A DNA stretch of 64,000 bases. Source: Arbacia lixula. Its lineage: Eukaryota > Echinodermata > Echinoidea > Arbacioida > Arbaciidae. The stretch is taken from contig OZ022597.1 of assembly GCA_963669155.1 (NCBI GenBank), forward strand, positions 2,829,715-2,893,714. Direction: 5' to 3'. Below are positions 29,581 to 40,832 of the stretch, piece after piece. Positions within the stretch are counted from its first letter, which is position 1, and every line of letters starts with the position of its first letter. The position numbers and the translations under genes are program-made. The notes under the pieces were generated by a model that was not told the DNA's origin, searched no databases, and was given only the letters and a program-made list of their open reading frames with translations.

Positions 29581-31095
29581 AGGCCTTGTTCAACCATTGT
29601 TGGATGAAGCCCCCCTCAATCAGTTTCCATTCACTTCTATTTGCTGTCATTCTGTTCCATGTTGCTGTGTTTGGGTATGTTGATATTTTGTCTCTCCACC
29701 TCCTCTTTTGTCGGTCCCTTCTTCGCTTTCCTGTTCTTGATTGCCACTTTGTGAGTTTCTTGGTCCAACTGTTGTCTTATGTTCTATATAAGTGTCCAGC
29801 CCATCTCCATTTCATCTCTCTAATTTTTACTATAATTTCTTTGATCTTCGTTTTCTCCCGTATGTCAATGTGCTTCAGTTTGTCTAGTAATGTTAAATTA
29901 AGCATTCTTCTTTCCATAGCTCTTTGTGTTGTTCTCAATTTATGTTCCATTTCTTTAGTTGTTGACCAGGTTTCTGCTCCATACGTCAATGTTGTTAAAA
30001 TGCACTGGTCAAATATCCTTCTCCACATTGCAAGTGGTATTTTCACATCTGTTAAAAGCTCTCTGTACATATTAAAACATCTCCACCCTCCTTTAATCCT
30101 TGTCAATACTTCCTCTCTTGTATTATCCTTCATTTTCAAGGTTTGGCCCAAGTACTCGTAAAGGTTCACTTTCTCTAACTGATGATGGTCTATTTTTATT
30201 TCCTCTGCTGTTTCAAAGTTATTCATGAATTTTGTCTTTCCCATTTGCATTTGCAAGCCAACCCTTTTCCTTTCTATGTTCAGACTTTGCAACTGTTCTT
30301 CCATATCTTGCACAGAGGTTGTGATCAGTGCCACATCGTCTGCAAAATCGTAGGTCAGTTAATTTTTCTACATCTATGTTGATTCCTTTTTGCTCAAGGT
30401 TGGACTTTGTAAACACGTCATGCAATGCTGCTGTGAAAATTTTGGGTGATAATGTGTCCCCCTGTATGACACCTCTTTTTATCTTCACTTCTTTTGAAAT
30501 ATCATCATCGATGTAGATTCTTGCAGTAGCACCTGTGTATATGTCTTCCAAGGTGTGAATGTAACCTTCTTCAACTCCTATATTTCTTAGAGCATCAAAC
30601 ATGTCCTTATATTCTATAGAGTCGAATGCTTTCTGGAAGTCTGCGAAGCCTCGACAAAGCTTGCGCTGGTACTCATTGGACTTTACAATGAGCTGATTGA
30701 TTGATTGATTGAATATAGATGATCTGTTGTTGAGAAACCTCTAAATCCTACTTGCTCCCTAGGTTGATTCCGGTCTATTCATCTTGAGCCGGTTTTAAAT
30801 TGCTTTGGTTAATATTTTATAGGTATGAGATAGTAGGCTGATCGGTCGGTAGTTTTTTATGTCTGCTTTTTCCTCTTTCTTGTGCAGAAGAATAATTTTT
30901 GCTTCCTTCCATTTGGTTGGGATTTTCTTTTCCTGCAGTATCTGGTTGAACAGGTTTATCAATTGTCTAATTGTATCCTCCACGCCATCTTTAATAATGT
31001 CACTTGTTACTTCATCAGGCCCTGGTGCTTTGTTTTCTTTCATTTGTTTTATTGCCTCTTCTACTTCTATTGGTAAAATTGTTGGTAATTTTGCT
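29580..31095 (-). pseudogene. RTE-type LINE, reverse transcriptase to 3' end, 5'-truncated and frameshifted
   Basis: Read on the minus strand: RRSSRKDEAKLPTILP, EAIKQMKENKAPGPDEVTSD, EAKIILLHKKEEKADIKNYR PISLLSHTYKI (RT finger motifs), SINQLI, FADFQKAFDSIEY (first catalytic Asp region), IKRGVIQGDTLSPKIF, then the FADD block at about 30340. One extra T there shifts the frame, giving CRRCGT in the upstream frame and ALITTSVQDMEEQLQ in the downstream one. The rest continues with MGKTKFMNNF, YEYLGQTLK, RIFDQCILTTLTYGAETWS and MKWRWAGHLYRT, and finally GGFIQQWLNKA-stop at the (ATG)n tail. Further stops occur near 30780. The copy is inactive, and the order is complete for RT but not for the endonuclease. 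Confidence 0.88.
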
Positions 31096-33865
31096 TCATC
31101 TTTTCTGCTGCTGCGTCTTTTAATGACTAGAATTATCTACTTTTTAACGTTGACAAGTGTCCAAATAACACAGCTAAAATATGACATGAGTTTCTCCATA
31201 GATTATGTCAAAAGTAGAAATAGAGTATTTATGTTTAAAACAACCAAGTTAATCAAGATTTAATTCGATAACAACCACTTATAAGACGTATTCATTTCAG
31301 GAAAGACAGATTTACTGCAATTTACTGCGATTGTCCGGAGACTCGAGTGCCCCAAGAACGTACTCGTAACGCACATTAGTGGGCAACTCACCGCAGCACC
31401 GTCTCGACAGTACTGCAACAACGTAGTATTCAGTTATGAGTTTGTTCACTTCTCCGTTAGAAATATCTTCCAAATTTACGTGTTTCACTTCTGCAGAGCG
31501 CTTAAATGTAGAAAATTTGTTTTCGATGTATTTTTACGCTATTAGCGTAAAGAATACTGGAATCGATAATGCTAATTCGCAGTAAGGCGATATCGTGTTG
31601 ATAATGTGATAATGTGCCCCCCTGTCTGACACATCTATTTATTTTCACTTTTTTTGAAATATCATTATCGATGTGGATTCTTGCAGTAGCATCTGTGTAT
31701 ATGTCTTCCAAGATGTGAATGTAACCTTCTTCAATTCCTATATTTCTCAGAGCATCAAACATGTCATTATATTCTATGGAGTCGAATGCTTTTTGGAAGT
31801 CTACGAAGCCTCGACAAAACTTGAGCTGGTACTCATTGGACTTTTCAATGAGCTGATTGATTGATTGCATATAGATGATCTGTTGTTGAGAAACCTCCGG
31901 TCTATTCATCTTAAGCCGGTTTTTAATTACTTTGGTGAATATTTTATAGGTATGAGATAGTAGGCTGATCGGTCGGTAATTTTTTATGTCTGTTTTTTCC
32001 TCTTTCTTGTGCAGAACAATAATTTTTGCTTCCTTCCATTTGGTTGGGATTTTCTTTTCCTGCAGTATCTGGTTGAACATGTTTATCAATCGTCTAATTG
32101 TATCCTTCCCACCAGCTTTAATAATGTCACTTGTTACTTCATCAGGCCTTGGTGCTTTGTTTTCTTTCATTTGTTTTATTGCCTCTTCTACTTCTATTGG
32201 TAAAATTGTTGGTAATTCTGGTTCGTCTTTAATGCTGCTGCGTCTTTTAATGACTAGAATTATTTACTTTTTAACGTTGACAAGTGTCCAAATAACACAG
32301 CTAAAATATGACATGAGTTTCTCCATAGATCATGTCAAGAGGGAAATAGAGTCTTTATGTTTGAAATTACCAAGTTAATCAAGCTTTAGTTTGATATCAA
32401 CCACTTATAAGACGTATTCATTTCAGAAAAGACAGATTTACTGCAATTTACTGCGATTGTTCGGAGACTCGAGTGCCCCAAGAACGTACTCGTAACGCAC
32501 ATTAGTGGGCAACTCACCGCAGCACCGTCTCGACAGTACTGCAACAACGTAGCATTCAGTTATGAGTTTGTTCACTTCTCCGTTAGAAATATCTTCCAAA
32601 TTTACGTGTTTCACTTCTGCAGAGCGCTTACATGTAGAAAATGTGTTTTCGATGTATTTTTACGCTATTAGCGTAAAGAATACTGGAATCGATAATGCTA
32701 ATTCGCAGTAAGGCGATATCGTGTTGATAATGTGATAATGTGCCCCCCTGTCTGACACATCTATTTATTTTCACTTTTTTTGAAATATCATTATCGATGT
32801 GGATTCTTGCAGTAGCATCTGTGTATATGTCTTCCAAGATGTGAATGTAACCTTCTTCAATTCCTATATATCTCAGAGCATCAAACATATCATTATATTC
32901 TATGGAGTCGAATGCTTTCTGGAAGTCTACGAAGCCTCGACAAAACTTGAGCTGGTACTCATTGGACTTTTCAATGAGCTGATTGATTGATTGTATGTAG
33001 ATGATCTGTTGTTGAGAAACCACCGGTCTATTCATCTTAAGCCGGTTTTTAATTACTTTGGTGAATATTTTATAGGTATGAGATAGTAGACTGGTTGGTC
33101 GGTAGTTTTTTATGTCTGCTTTTTCCTCTTTCTTGTGCAGAAGAATAATTTTTGCTTCCTTCCATTTGGTTGGGATTTTCTTTTCCTGCAGTATGTGGTT
33201 GAACAGGTTTATCAATTGTCTAATTGTATCCTTCCCGCCATCTTTAATAATGTCACTTGTTACTTCATCAGGCCCTGGTGCTTTGTTTTCCTTCATTTGT
33301 TTTATTGCCTCTTCTACTTCTATTGGTAAAATTGTTGGTAATTCTGCTTCGTCTTTTATGCTGCTGCGTCTTTTAATGACTAGAATTATTTACTTTTTAA
33401 CGTTGACAAGTGTCCAAATAACACAGCTAAAATATGACATGAGTTTCTCCATAGATCATGTCAAGAGGGAAATAGAGTCTTTATGTTTGAAATTACCAAG
33501 TTAATCAAGCTTTAGTTTGATATCAACCACTTATAAGACGTATTCATTTCAGAAAAGACAGATTTACTGCAATTTACTGCGATTGTTCGGAGACTCGAGT
33601 GCCCCAAGAACGTACTCGTAACGCACATTAGTGGGCAACTCACCGCAGCACCGTCTCGACAGTGCTGCGACAGCGTAGCATTCAGTTATGAGTTTGTTCA
33701 CTTCTCCGTTAGAAATATCTTCCAAATTTACGTGTTTCACTTCTGCAGAGCGCTTAAATGTCGAGAATGCGTGTTCGATGTCTTTTTTTACGCCATTAGC
33801 GTAAAGAATACTGGAACCAACCATGCTTATTTGCAGTATGGCGATATCGTGTTGATATCGCGTGC
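31092..33865 (-). repeat. Tandem array of 1.13-kb chimeric units (LINE RT + unknown sequence)
   Basis: The phrase ending TTGCTTCATC or similar, followed by TGCTGCGTCTTTTAATGACT, occurs at about 31100, 32235 and 33360. TTTTCTTTCATTTGTTTTAT-like sequence occurs at about 31034, 32159 and 33285, so the period is 1126-1127. Each unit holds about 510 bases of non-LINE sequence (31100-31610, 32227-32736, 33353-33865) and about 620 bases of LINE RT (31610-32218, 32736-33344). The two RT blocks (222-residue minus-strand frames at 31502-32170 and 32628-33296) share a small deletion absent from the RT at 29580-31095. They are broken at the same point after VRQGGTLS. The array therefore grew by tandem duplication. 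Confidence 0.88.
33564..33824 (-). CDS. Unrecognised 86-aa reading frame in the last array unit
   Basis: The minus-strand frame MVGSSILYANGVKKDIEHAF ... SAEVKHVNLEDISNGEVNKL ... CGELPTNVRYEYVLGALESP N is compositionally protein-like and stays open upstream of the Met (QHDIAILQIS). The homologous sequence in the two other units is frameshifted near the HAFSTFK position. A splice-donor-like GCTGCG|GTGAGT lies within it. I do not recognise the family. It may be an exon of a host gene or a second transposon domain captured next to the LINE. It is probably not expressed in this context. Confidence 0.3.
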   Translation of the reverse strand: MVGSSILYANGVKKDIEHAFSTFKRSAEVKHVNLEDISNGEVNKLITECYAVAALSRRCCGELPTNVRYEYVLGALESPNNRSKLQ

Positions 33866-34159
33866 TGCCAGTAATTTTTTTTTTTTTTTAATTACGGGTA
33901 ATTATCCAATCGCATTGCAGAGATTCTGATACCTATTCTATAATAACTAATGATGTGTTCTACTCAGCCATAATCGATGTCTACGCTGACTGCTTTCATA
34001 ACCGAAATCTTGAAGAGTGAAGCTCTGTTCGCATTTGGCAGATCGGTCCGCCACGTATAACGATAGAGTGCATACACAGCGCGCAGTTGGAGATTCTGGA
34101 AAGAAAACTTAGGTTTGCCGTCAGAAAAGAGGAAACTTAGGTATCATAAGGTAAGAACA

Positions 34160-37100
34160 AGTACAAATTTTACTGTAGCATGTTCATTTATTTATATTCA
34201 CACGGGATGAGTAGATACAAAATAGGCAGACTATGTGTATTCGTAATTACTGGGAGACCCGCTTTTCTCAAAATAAAGTTTATTCCAAAAAAAGGTACAT
34301 TGTTTTCTGAAGTCGTATGCTTAGTTCATTTATCTCTGTGTTTTGTTTTTTCGTCGTTCTCTCTTCCATTTCCCCATTACCTTAAATACTTTATTTCCGT
34401 AATACCTTGATGATTTCCCTCGTTAAATTTGATTGGTTCCTTGTCGCATGATAAATATGTTTTTATTTATGTTAATTTGGCGCCCCCACAGCAGATTTGA
34501 TTTTCTCTTGTATGTATTCTATTGACTTAATTTATTAATACTATCATTTATTAATCAAACATTTTAGGAAATATATTGGCAAATGCTCGGCCGTAATAAG
34601 GCAAAGAAGCTTAACCCAAAATGTTGACTTTTTAGTTATATTTGAATTTTATAAGATGCGCTTTTCCCAATGGTGAGAGTCCCAAATCTCATCTATTTAT
34701 AATTTCAGAGCTAGAAAGGTGTATCTAACATATTTTGTCACAACTTTGACATCTCTAACTAGGCAAATGAGCGCAACCCGAGAAACGTAAATTTCCAAGA
34801 AAACATTCTAGTTGGCCCAGGAAATTAACGTATCTTACATGCGTTGGTTTGCTGTGGTGGTTTGTAATGGACACACATGAAATGCGACGCTCAAGGAACG
34901 TATACCAGTATTCATTGTTTTACCGTACTATAGAAACGACAAGTTTATATTATGCAATAATACAGCTGAAGAACGTATGCCAACATACTTTGCTTTGCCG
35001 TAGCAGACCCGGCACATGAGTACGTGATTTTGGGAGGCATGATAGTGTCCGCCGGAATAAAGCAAAAATAAAAAAAAAAACGTCTAAAATATCATGTTTT
35101 GAGAAAAACGAGATTGAAAATGAAATTATTTCCAGTTTTGTGTGTTTTGGTTGGGACATTCAAAAAAGGGAACAGTTGTGAAAATATTCGTCTGAAATAT
35201 TCTTTAAAAATTCAGTAAAATAGATTTGTTGCTTTAGAGTAAATTGCATAACAAAAATAAGTGCAGCTTTTTATCAAATCAAAACACACTCCGGAGGAGT
35301 GGTTTTAGTTTGCCAAAAGAGCGTATCTGAACTTACAGAGCGCAAGCATTCTTCAACGGAGACCTATATCGATTTGGCAAAAGAACGTATCTTGACTTCC
35401 AGCTACGTGCTGTACAGTTCCCGCACTGAATCAATTTGGCAGAACGATGTAACTCAAATAAAAACCATAATTATGACAATAACGTACATGTTTATTAGAT
35501 TATTTGTTTCATAAAATGCTAATATATTCCCGTTATCTCTATTATCTCATAGCCACAGGGAGATCATTTATTATACACATTATACACACGAAGGAATATA
35601 AAAATTCTGAGTTTTTTTTTTAGGCAAGGGTGGAAGGGTGGAAGTTCAAGTTTGTATGGAAGACAAAGGGTTAAACTACACCTCTACCCTCTACACAGTC
35701 ACTGCTGCAGCTACGTGATGTTCCATGAATTTACTAGTGTATGCTGTGTAAGAACACGATGAAAGATGAAAGCCCTTTGGATTAATGGAGTCGCCTATTG
35801 ATGTTCAAGGTCTACAGTTCATCACCATTCCTTCAAGCCCATAGCTCCCTAATCATCATGACCATGGATCTGGTCGTTTATTTTGCAAACCAGTGTCTAT
35901 TTGTTCATCTGCTTCTTCCTTTATAAATAGTCGAATTAGGTTGTTTTCAGCTAGATGTACACACGACTTAAATACGGTGTGAACATCTTACATGCTAAAA
36001 TATAAACACGTCGTTCTGTATGTAGCCTTACATGGTGAAGAAACTATAATATAATGATTCACCTACAATGGAAGAATTAAAAACAGACCTATAACTGTCT
36101 CACATTGACTAATAGATATATCAAATTGATTTTTTTTAAAGATAATGTCTACCACCTGCATGCCCTTAATCTTTCAATTAGAATTCTCATTGATGAAAAT
36201 GGATCATTGATGTAACACTTTCTTGTCAAGAGTCTGATAAGATTATTATGAACTCAATAGGAAGATATCAATCGATAGATGTCTGTCACGTGAATTTTGG
36301 TTTGAAGATTTATTTTTGTCATGACACGCCAAATAGCACGGGAGAGAGTCTAAAACAAAGACCAATACGAATCTATAAGTAAATGGGGTTGTTATTAGAT
36401 TTAGATTGAATTATTGTGCTGTTTTGCCACTCTGTCAAGTTATCATGTTCACAGTGGCAAATATATGTGGTACGAGAAAAGAGAAAACATATATTTTGAG
36501 AAACTTCACAATTTGATTAAATGAATTGGTCAACATCTTTTATTGTCACAGGGGACTTTATACTGCACAGGTCCCAACAATTGACCGTTTTCCACTCCAC
36601 AATTGAAATCATGATAGATGCTTGAATTATTTAAGAGCATGTGTTAACTTGACGTAGATTTAATAGATAGGTGTCAAATAAGCAATCCAGATCAAATATA
36701 ATTTATCAAATAAATGTCGAAGCTGAGCGGATAATTGTTTTAATTTCTGTCACTTTATAAATCAGCGTGCATGATCATGATGACCAAAGTATAAAATAGA
36801 TGATAGCTCTGTTTTGCAGGACAAGAAAACTCTGTAAAAAATCAAGGAAAATAGAAAAGGCTAGTTGCAGACTTTCTAATCGAAGTGCTTCTGTAATAAT
36901 CATGATAATAGCGGTAATTTCATGATCATGGTATATGGACAGGCTTATGTTTTGAAAGTTGATAAGGATGGTTTTTCACTTTTCATTGAAAGGTTGGTGA
37001 AGCTATGACTAAGCTTTTCATAAACGTTCTTTTTACCGAATATTGCTGATCCATGCCGAATTTCATGAATTTTGAAAAGGGCTATTTTATCTCTTAAGTC

Positions 37101-37440
37101 TGGTTAGCAGAGTGATATCTCTGCAGTAAGTCTGGTTATTTGCCGCAATTTGACGAGAGGGTTTCCTGGTTTCTGAAAATCAGACTACTTTATATGCAAA
37201 TCCGCTGAGATATAATTTACCCAACGATCAAGGAGGGAAATAGCAATAACATTGACACACATGTTGTTATCTGCTGGAATATTCCCCAACCATTATGAAT
37301 TCCACAAACGATATGAGCATGCATATTCTGAGTAAGGTGAATTTATTCACCTTACAATTTCAACGAATGAGTTTCCTTTTCCAGATAGGACTACAAGAAT
37401 CATTTAGGTTAAGCTTTGCGATGCTTTGGGCCAGACTCTT
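34160..37440. other. Intergenic sequence without recognised genes
   Basis: AT-rich. I see no protein-like frame. Between about 34740 and 35420 a phrase with GAACGTATnnCA recurs (34896, 34973, 35318 AGCGTATC, 35382), a hint of an old short repeat. A possible non-coding exon end (ATCATAAG|GTAAGAAC, 34150) is discussed under findings. Confidence 0.5.
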
Positions 37441-37444
37441 CGCT

Positions 37445-38563
37445 CTCTATTTTTGTCATGTCATGTCAAAGAGTTTCTATGACAACCTCAGCGTACATCT
37501 GTTTACTAGACGTAAGTGCAGTGATTAAGGCTTAGTAATAAGCTAGACCGGCTGAATACACCAAACTGGTCAATTACACCACGTGCACCCTCCCACACCC
37601 ACACACAACACACACCCGCACGCACACCCAGACACGGTAGGTGAAGACAAACAAATTGAATGAAACGCCGGAGAAGAAAAATTATTCGAATTTTCGGTCA
37701 TAGACCTTTATCAAGAGTCTTGATAAAGGTCTATGACCGAAAATTAGAATGATTTTTCTTCTCCGGCTTGTCTTCACCTAGAAATCAGCGCCATTGCAAC
37801 CTTCATTCTTCTTTTATATATATATATATATATGTATGTATATATAAACACAACAAAAAGAGTAAGTCCCCCTAAGCAAAATTGATTAACTTTTTATCGA
37901 AGTGGTTTTGGGAAAAATTATTTCGCAGGGTTGTTTCTTAACTTATTGAATAACTTCCGTGTGAAAACCACATTAATCCAGTACGTTATGCTTGAGTGAG
38001 CACACATTAAAGTCACAAGGGTGATTTTTTTATGCCATCTTAACAGTACTTTGTTGGTATTTCCTGTGCAATTTTGAGACTATGGCACGAAAGTGACTTC
38101 TTATGTTCAAACAATAGGTCATGTTACATCTTTGTCAAAGTATCCAGAGTTTTATTTTTTCGCAAAAATAAAGGGTTTTTAAAAGTTTCAAATTCAAGAG
38201 GGATGAGTATTTTTTAAACGGTGCTCACTCAACCAGAACAATGCATTAAGTGTCAGGATTTGTGTTAGGACATCCAGAGATGGATGATAAACAATTAAAG
38301 AACATAAATTATGCACTAGAGATGGAATTCATTAAAAATTCATACGGCAGAATCTCAAAATTATCCTTGTGACTTTTGAACAGTGACAATTTTGCATTTA
38401 ATGTGTGCTCACTCATGCATGACTGAGTGGATTAATGTGATTTTCACACGGAAGTTAGTCAATAAGTTAAAAAACAGTCCTGCCAAGTTATATTGCTCAA
38501 AACCACTCCGATCAAAAGTTATATTATTTTGCTTACGGGGGGAACTTACTTTTGTTGTTGTTG

Positions 38564-38623
<60 letters not shown>

Positions 38624-38835
38624 GTGTCTGGGTGTGCGTGCTGGTGTTTGTTGTGTGTGGGTGTTGGAGGGTGCGCGTATGTGTAATTGACCAGTTTGGT
38701 GTAGTCAGCCGGTCTAGCTTATTACTAAGCCTTAATCACTGCACTTACGTTTAGTAAACAGATGTACGCTGAGGTTGTCATAGACATGATAGAAACTCTT
38801 TGACATGACATGATAAAAATACATGGCAAAAATAG
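37445..38835. repeat. Nested inverted repeats (three palindromic layers)
   Basis: Outer arms: 37445-37637 (TTTTTGTCATGTCATGTCAA ... CAGACACGG) and 38621-38835 (its complement, CCGTGTCTGGGTGTGCG ... TTGACATGACATGATAAAAA). Left only: a hairpin at 37635-37781 with TAGGTGAAGACAA / TTGTCTTCACCTA ends and a long stem. Inner element: 37850-38568, with arms such as AGTAAGTCCCCCTAAGCAAA / TTTGCTTACGGGGGGAACTT and GAGTGAGCACACATTAAAG / TTTAATGTGTGCTCACTC, flanked by TA runs. Confidence 0.88.
38560..38620 (+). repeat. (TA)n microsatellite
   Basis: About 60 bases of TATA at the right border of the inner palindromic element. A shorter TA run (37817-37847) is at its left border. Confidence 0.97.
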
Positions 38836-39365
38836 GGCTTGTTTAAACCCCACGAAGCGCGACCGAGTGGGTTTGGGCAAAGTCGAGAGGTACCGTGTTT
38901 CCACAATTCGTCTATCATCTGTTTTATAAAGCACAGTAGGCCCCCAAATATGGTGAAAACTGGTCCCGTTATTGTCAAGAGCACGTTTTTTTTTTCAGCT
39001 GATTGGTCAATCTCATTGCAGAGATCCCTCTTCATTCTGAAGAATTAAAAAAGTGTGCTGGATGCCTACGGTAACATTCACGATATTGTTCCTATCACTA
39101 GCTACGATGAGAGGATTTTCACTTGTCAGAAAAAAATCAAGCATTTCACATGTATAGGCCCTTCTTAGTAACAAGATTCTGCGTTTTATTGAGGAGGCAA
39201 TATTTATGGATGAATGGACAAATAGGCCAAGTAGCTTAACTTTGAATAAAAACACAAAACAGATCTACACTGTATTTGGAGACTATCAAAAGGTCATCAC
39301 ACTTAACCTTGCGTACGGTAGTGTTTGTATCAATTTCTTCTTTATCTTGACATGTTAATCTTGCA

Positions 39366-39375
39366 GGGCTGCACC
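39366..39375 (+). promoter_or_regulatory. Probable 3' splice site and 5'UTR end of GPCR 1
   Basis: TTAATCTTGCAG|GGCTGCACC|ATGG: a pyrimidine-rich AG acceptor 10 bases before the start codon. The paralogue has TTTTATCTTACAG|GGGGACATC|ATGG at the same place. The shared layout implies a spliced 5'UTR in both genes. Confidence 0.65.
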
Positions 39376-40569
39376 ATGGGTTTGACTATTGCTAAAGTGA
39401 GCTTTAGTCTGTTGATATTGGGTCTGTGCAGCGGAACAGAGAGCACGACTCCAGCTTCACAAGCGGTGGTGGACTTCACAGGTACGGCCGGGCTCGACCA
39501 TGACCACGATCTGAGCGTTTCCACGGAGATCTACACTGCGGTAATGACCGCGTCGTCCGTCACCGAGGTCGACGGTTTGGACGTGTCAGACGGTGGTCGA
39601 GTGTCGGGAGAGTCTGGGTGGGATTGGCAATCGCTTTCGTGGCCGTGGTGGGTGATACTGCAGATGACATTGGCCGTGCTCGGCATCGTTGGGAACCTCC
39701 TCGTGATCGTCGTCCTGTTCCTACGTCGAGACCAGAGTCGTTCCACTGATACGCTGATTGGGGCTCTCGCTGCTGCTGATTTGTTGACGTCAGTCTTCTT
39801 GATCCCGATACCGTTTCCGGCTCGAGTACCGCCGACCTTCCTGGGCGAGGTGTACTGCAGGGTGGTTTTCATATCCGTGCTCTTCTGGGTTTGTACCAAC
39901 GCCTCCATCCTCACCCTCACTGTAATTCCTATAGAGAGGTTTATCGCCATCGCCTACCCGTTGCACTTCAAGCGTTGGGTGACGCGTCGATTGGTCACTT
40001 GCTGTATCGTTGTCATCTGGGTGGTGTCGTTTTTGACATACATGTTCATGCCTCTGATCGTCAGGGCAGACCCAGAAATAGCCCATTGCACTGAGGAGGG
40101 CCCACGCACACTCCAAGTTGTCTACGGCCCTGTTCTCTTTGCTGTGTTCTTTGCTATTCCAGCTCTTACCATGCTTGCTTTCCAGGCACTTACTGCTCGC
40201 GCCCTCCACGTCCAGTCCCGCATCGACCTCAGTGCTGACAACCGTTCTCATTCCAAACAGTCATCACGCTACAATCTGGCAAAACGGCGCGTTATTGAAT
40301 TGCTTTTTATCGTCGTCTTGATATTCATTATTTGCTGGGGCCCCTCAGCCACCTCTCTACTGCTTTACAATCTGGAATATTTATCTGATAGTTTCCTGGA
40401 TAGCCCTCTCGACCGCGCACTCATCCTGCTTTCTTTCTGCAACTGCTGCGCCAATCCCATCATCTACACGGCGCGCTACCCGCAATTCCGCGCCGCTTTA
40501 AAGGGAATGTTCATCTCTGCAAAGCGCACAAATGCACCTGTGTTTGGGTTGGAAAGGCATCAGCAGTGA
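39376..40569 (+). CDS. Orphan class A (rhodopsin-like) GPCR, paralogue 1
   Basis: 397 residues in a single coding exon. The start chosen is the ATG with context CACCATGG; the open frame upstream lies before a splice acceptor and is not conserved. Residues 1-20 look like a signal peptide, and an acidic/Ser/Thr-rich extracellular tail runs to about 88. Seven hydrophobic segments sit near 91-117, 126-146, 161-187, 206-228, 247-272, 307-329 and 343-366. Class A marks: GN in TM1 (IVGNLLV), LAAAD in TM2, Cys161 with Cys238 in ECL2, PIERF in place of DRY after TM3, CWGP (320-323) in TM6 and NPIIY (360-364) in TM7. The C-tail is short. Ligand unknown; a chemosensory or peptide role is possible. Probably a member of a lineage-expanded echinoderm-type receptor group (inference). 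Confidence 0.93.
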   Translation: MGLTIAKVSFSLLILGLCSGTESTTPASQAVVDFTGTAGLDHDHDLSVSTEIYTAVMTASSVTEVDGLDVSDGGRVSGESGWDWQSLSWPWWVILQMTLAVLGIVGNLLVIVVLFLRRDQSRSTDTLIGALAAADLLTSVFLIPIPFPARVPPTFLGEVYCRVVFISVLFWVCTNASILTLTVIPIERFIAIAYPLHFKRWVTRRLVTCCIVVIWVVSFLTYMFMPLIVRADPEIAHCTEEGPRTLQVVYGPVLFAVFFAIPALTMLAFQALTARALHVQSRIDLSADNRSHSKQSSRYNLAKRRVIELLFIVVLIFIICWGPSATSLLLYNLEYLSDSFLDSPLDRALILLSFCNCCANPIIYTARYPQFRAALKGMFISAKRTNAPVFGLERHQQ

Positions 40570-40832
40570 ATGGAGAAGCGTAGTGGACGATGTGAGGAGC
40601 TCAAGGGGCACTTCACCCCAATGGAGAGCTACCTTTATCAAAAGCAAGCATCCATGCCATGAAGACTTCACGCACCAGACAACAGACTCAATGGGTCCGT
40701 ATCACAAACATATGCGATTAATCGAACGAACAAACAGAGTAAGTCAAAAAATGTCCCATCGTTTTACACTTGTCTTATTGATGTATGAACGTTTAACCAT
40801 ACTTTCATGATTATATTCCAGTAGAGTAATCC

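Noticed and set aside
29490..30161. 223-codon + strand frame
   Set aside because: Antisense shadow of the minus-strand LINE reverse transcriptase.
30859..33504. Three similar + strand frames of 130-134 codons (FSSFLCRRIIFASF...)
   Set aside because: Antisense of the RT blocks. Their similarity simply reflects the tandem array.
39325..39375. Upstream extension of GPCR 1 (17 extra residues)
   Set aside because: It has no ATG at its beginning, spans a good splice acceptor and is not shared with the paralogue, which starts at the equivalent of 39376.
39531..40251. Open minus-strand frames opposite GPCR 1 (and likewise opposite GPCR 2)
   Set aside because: Shadows of the receptor coding sequence. 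The + strand frames have all the GPCR motifs.
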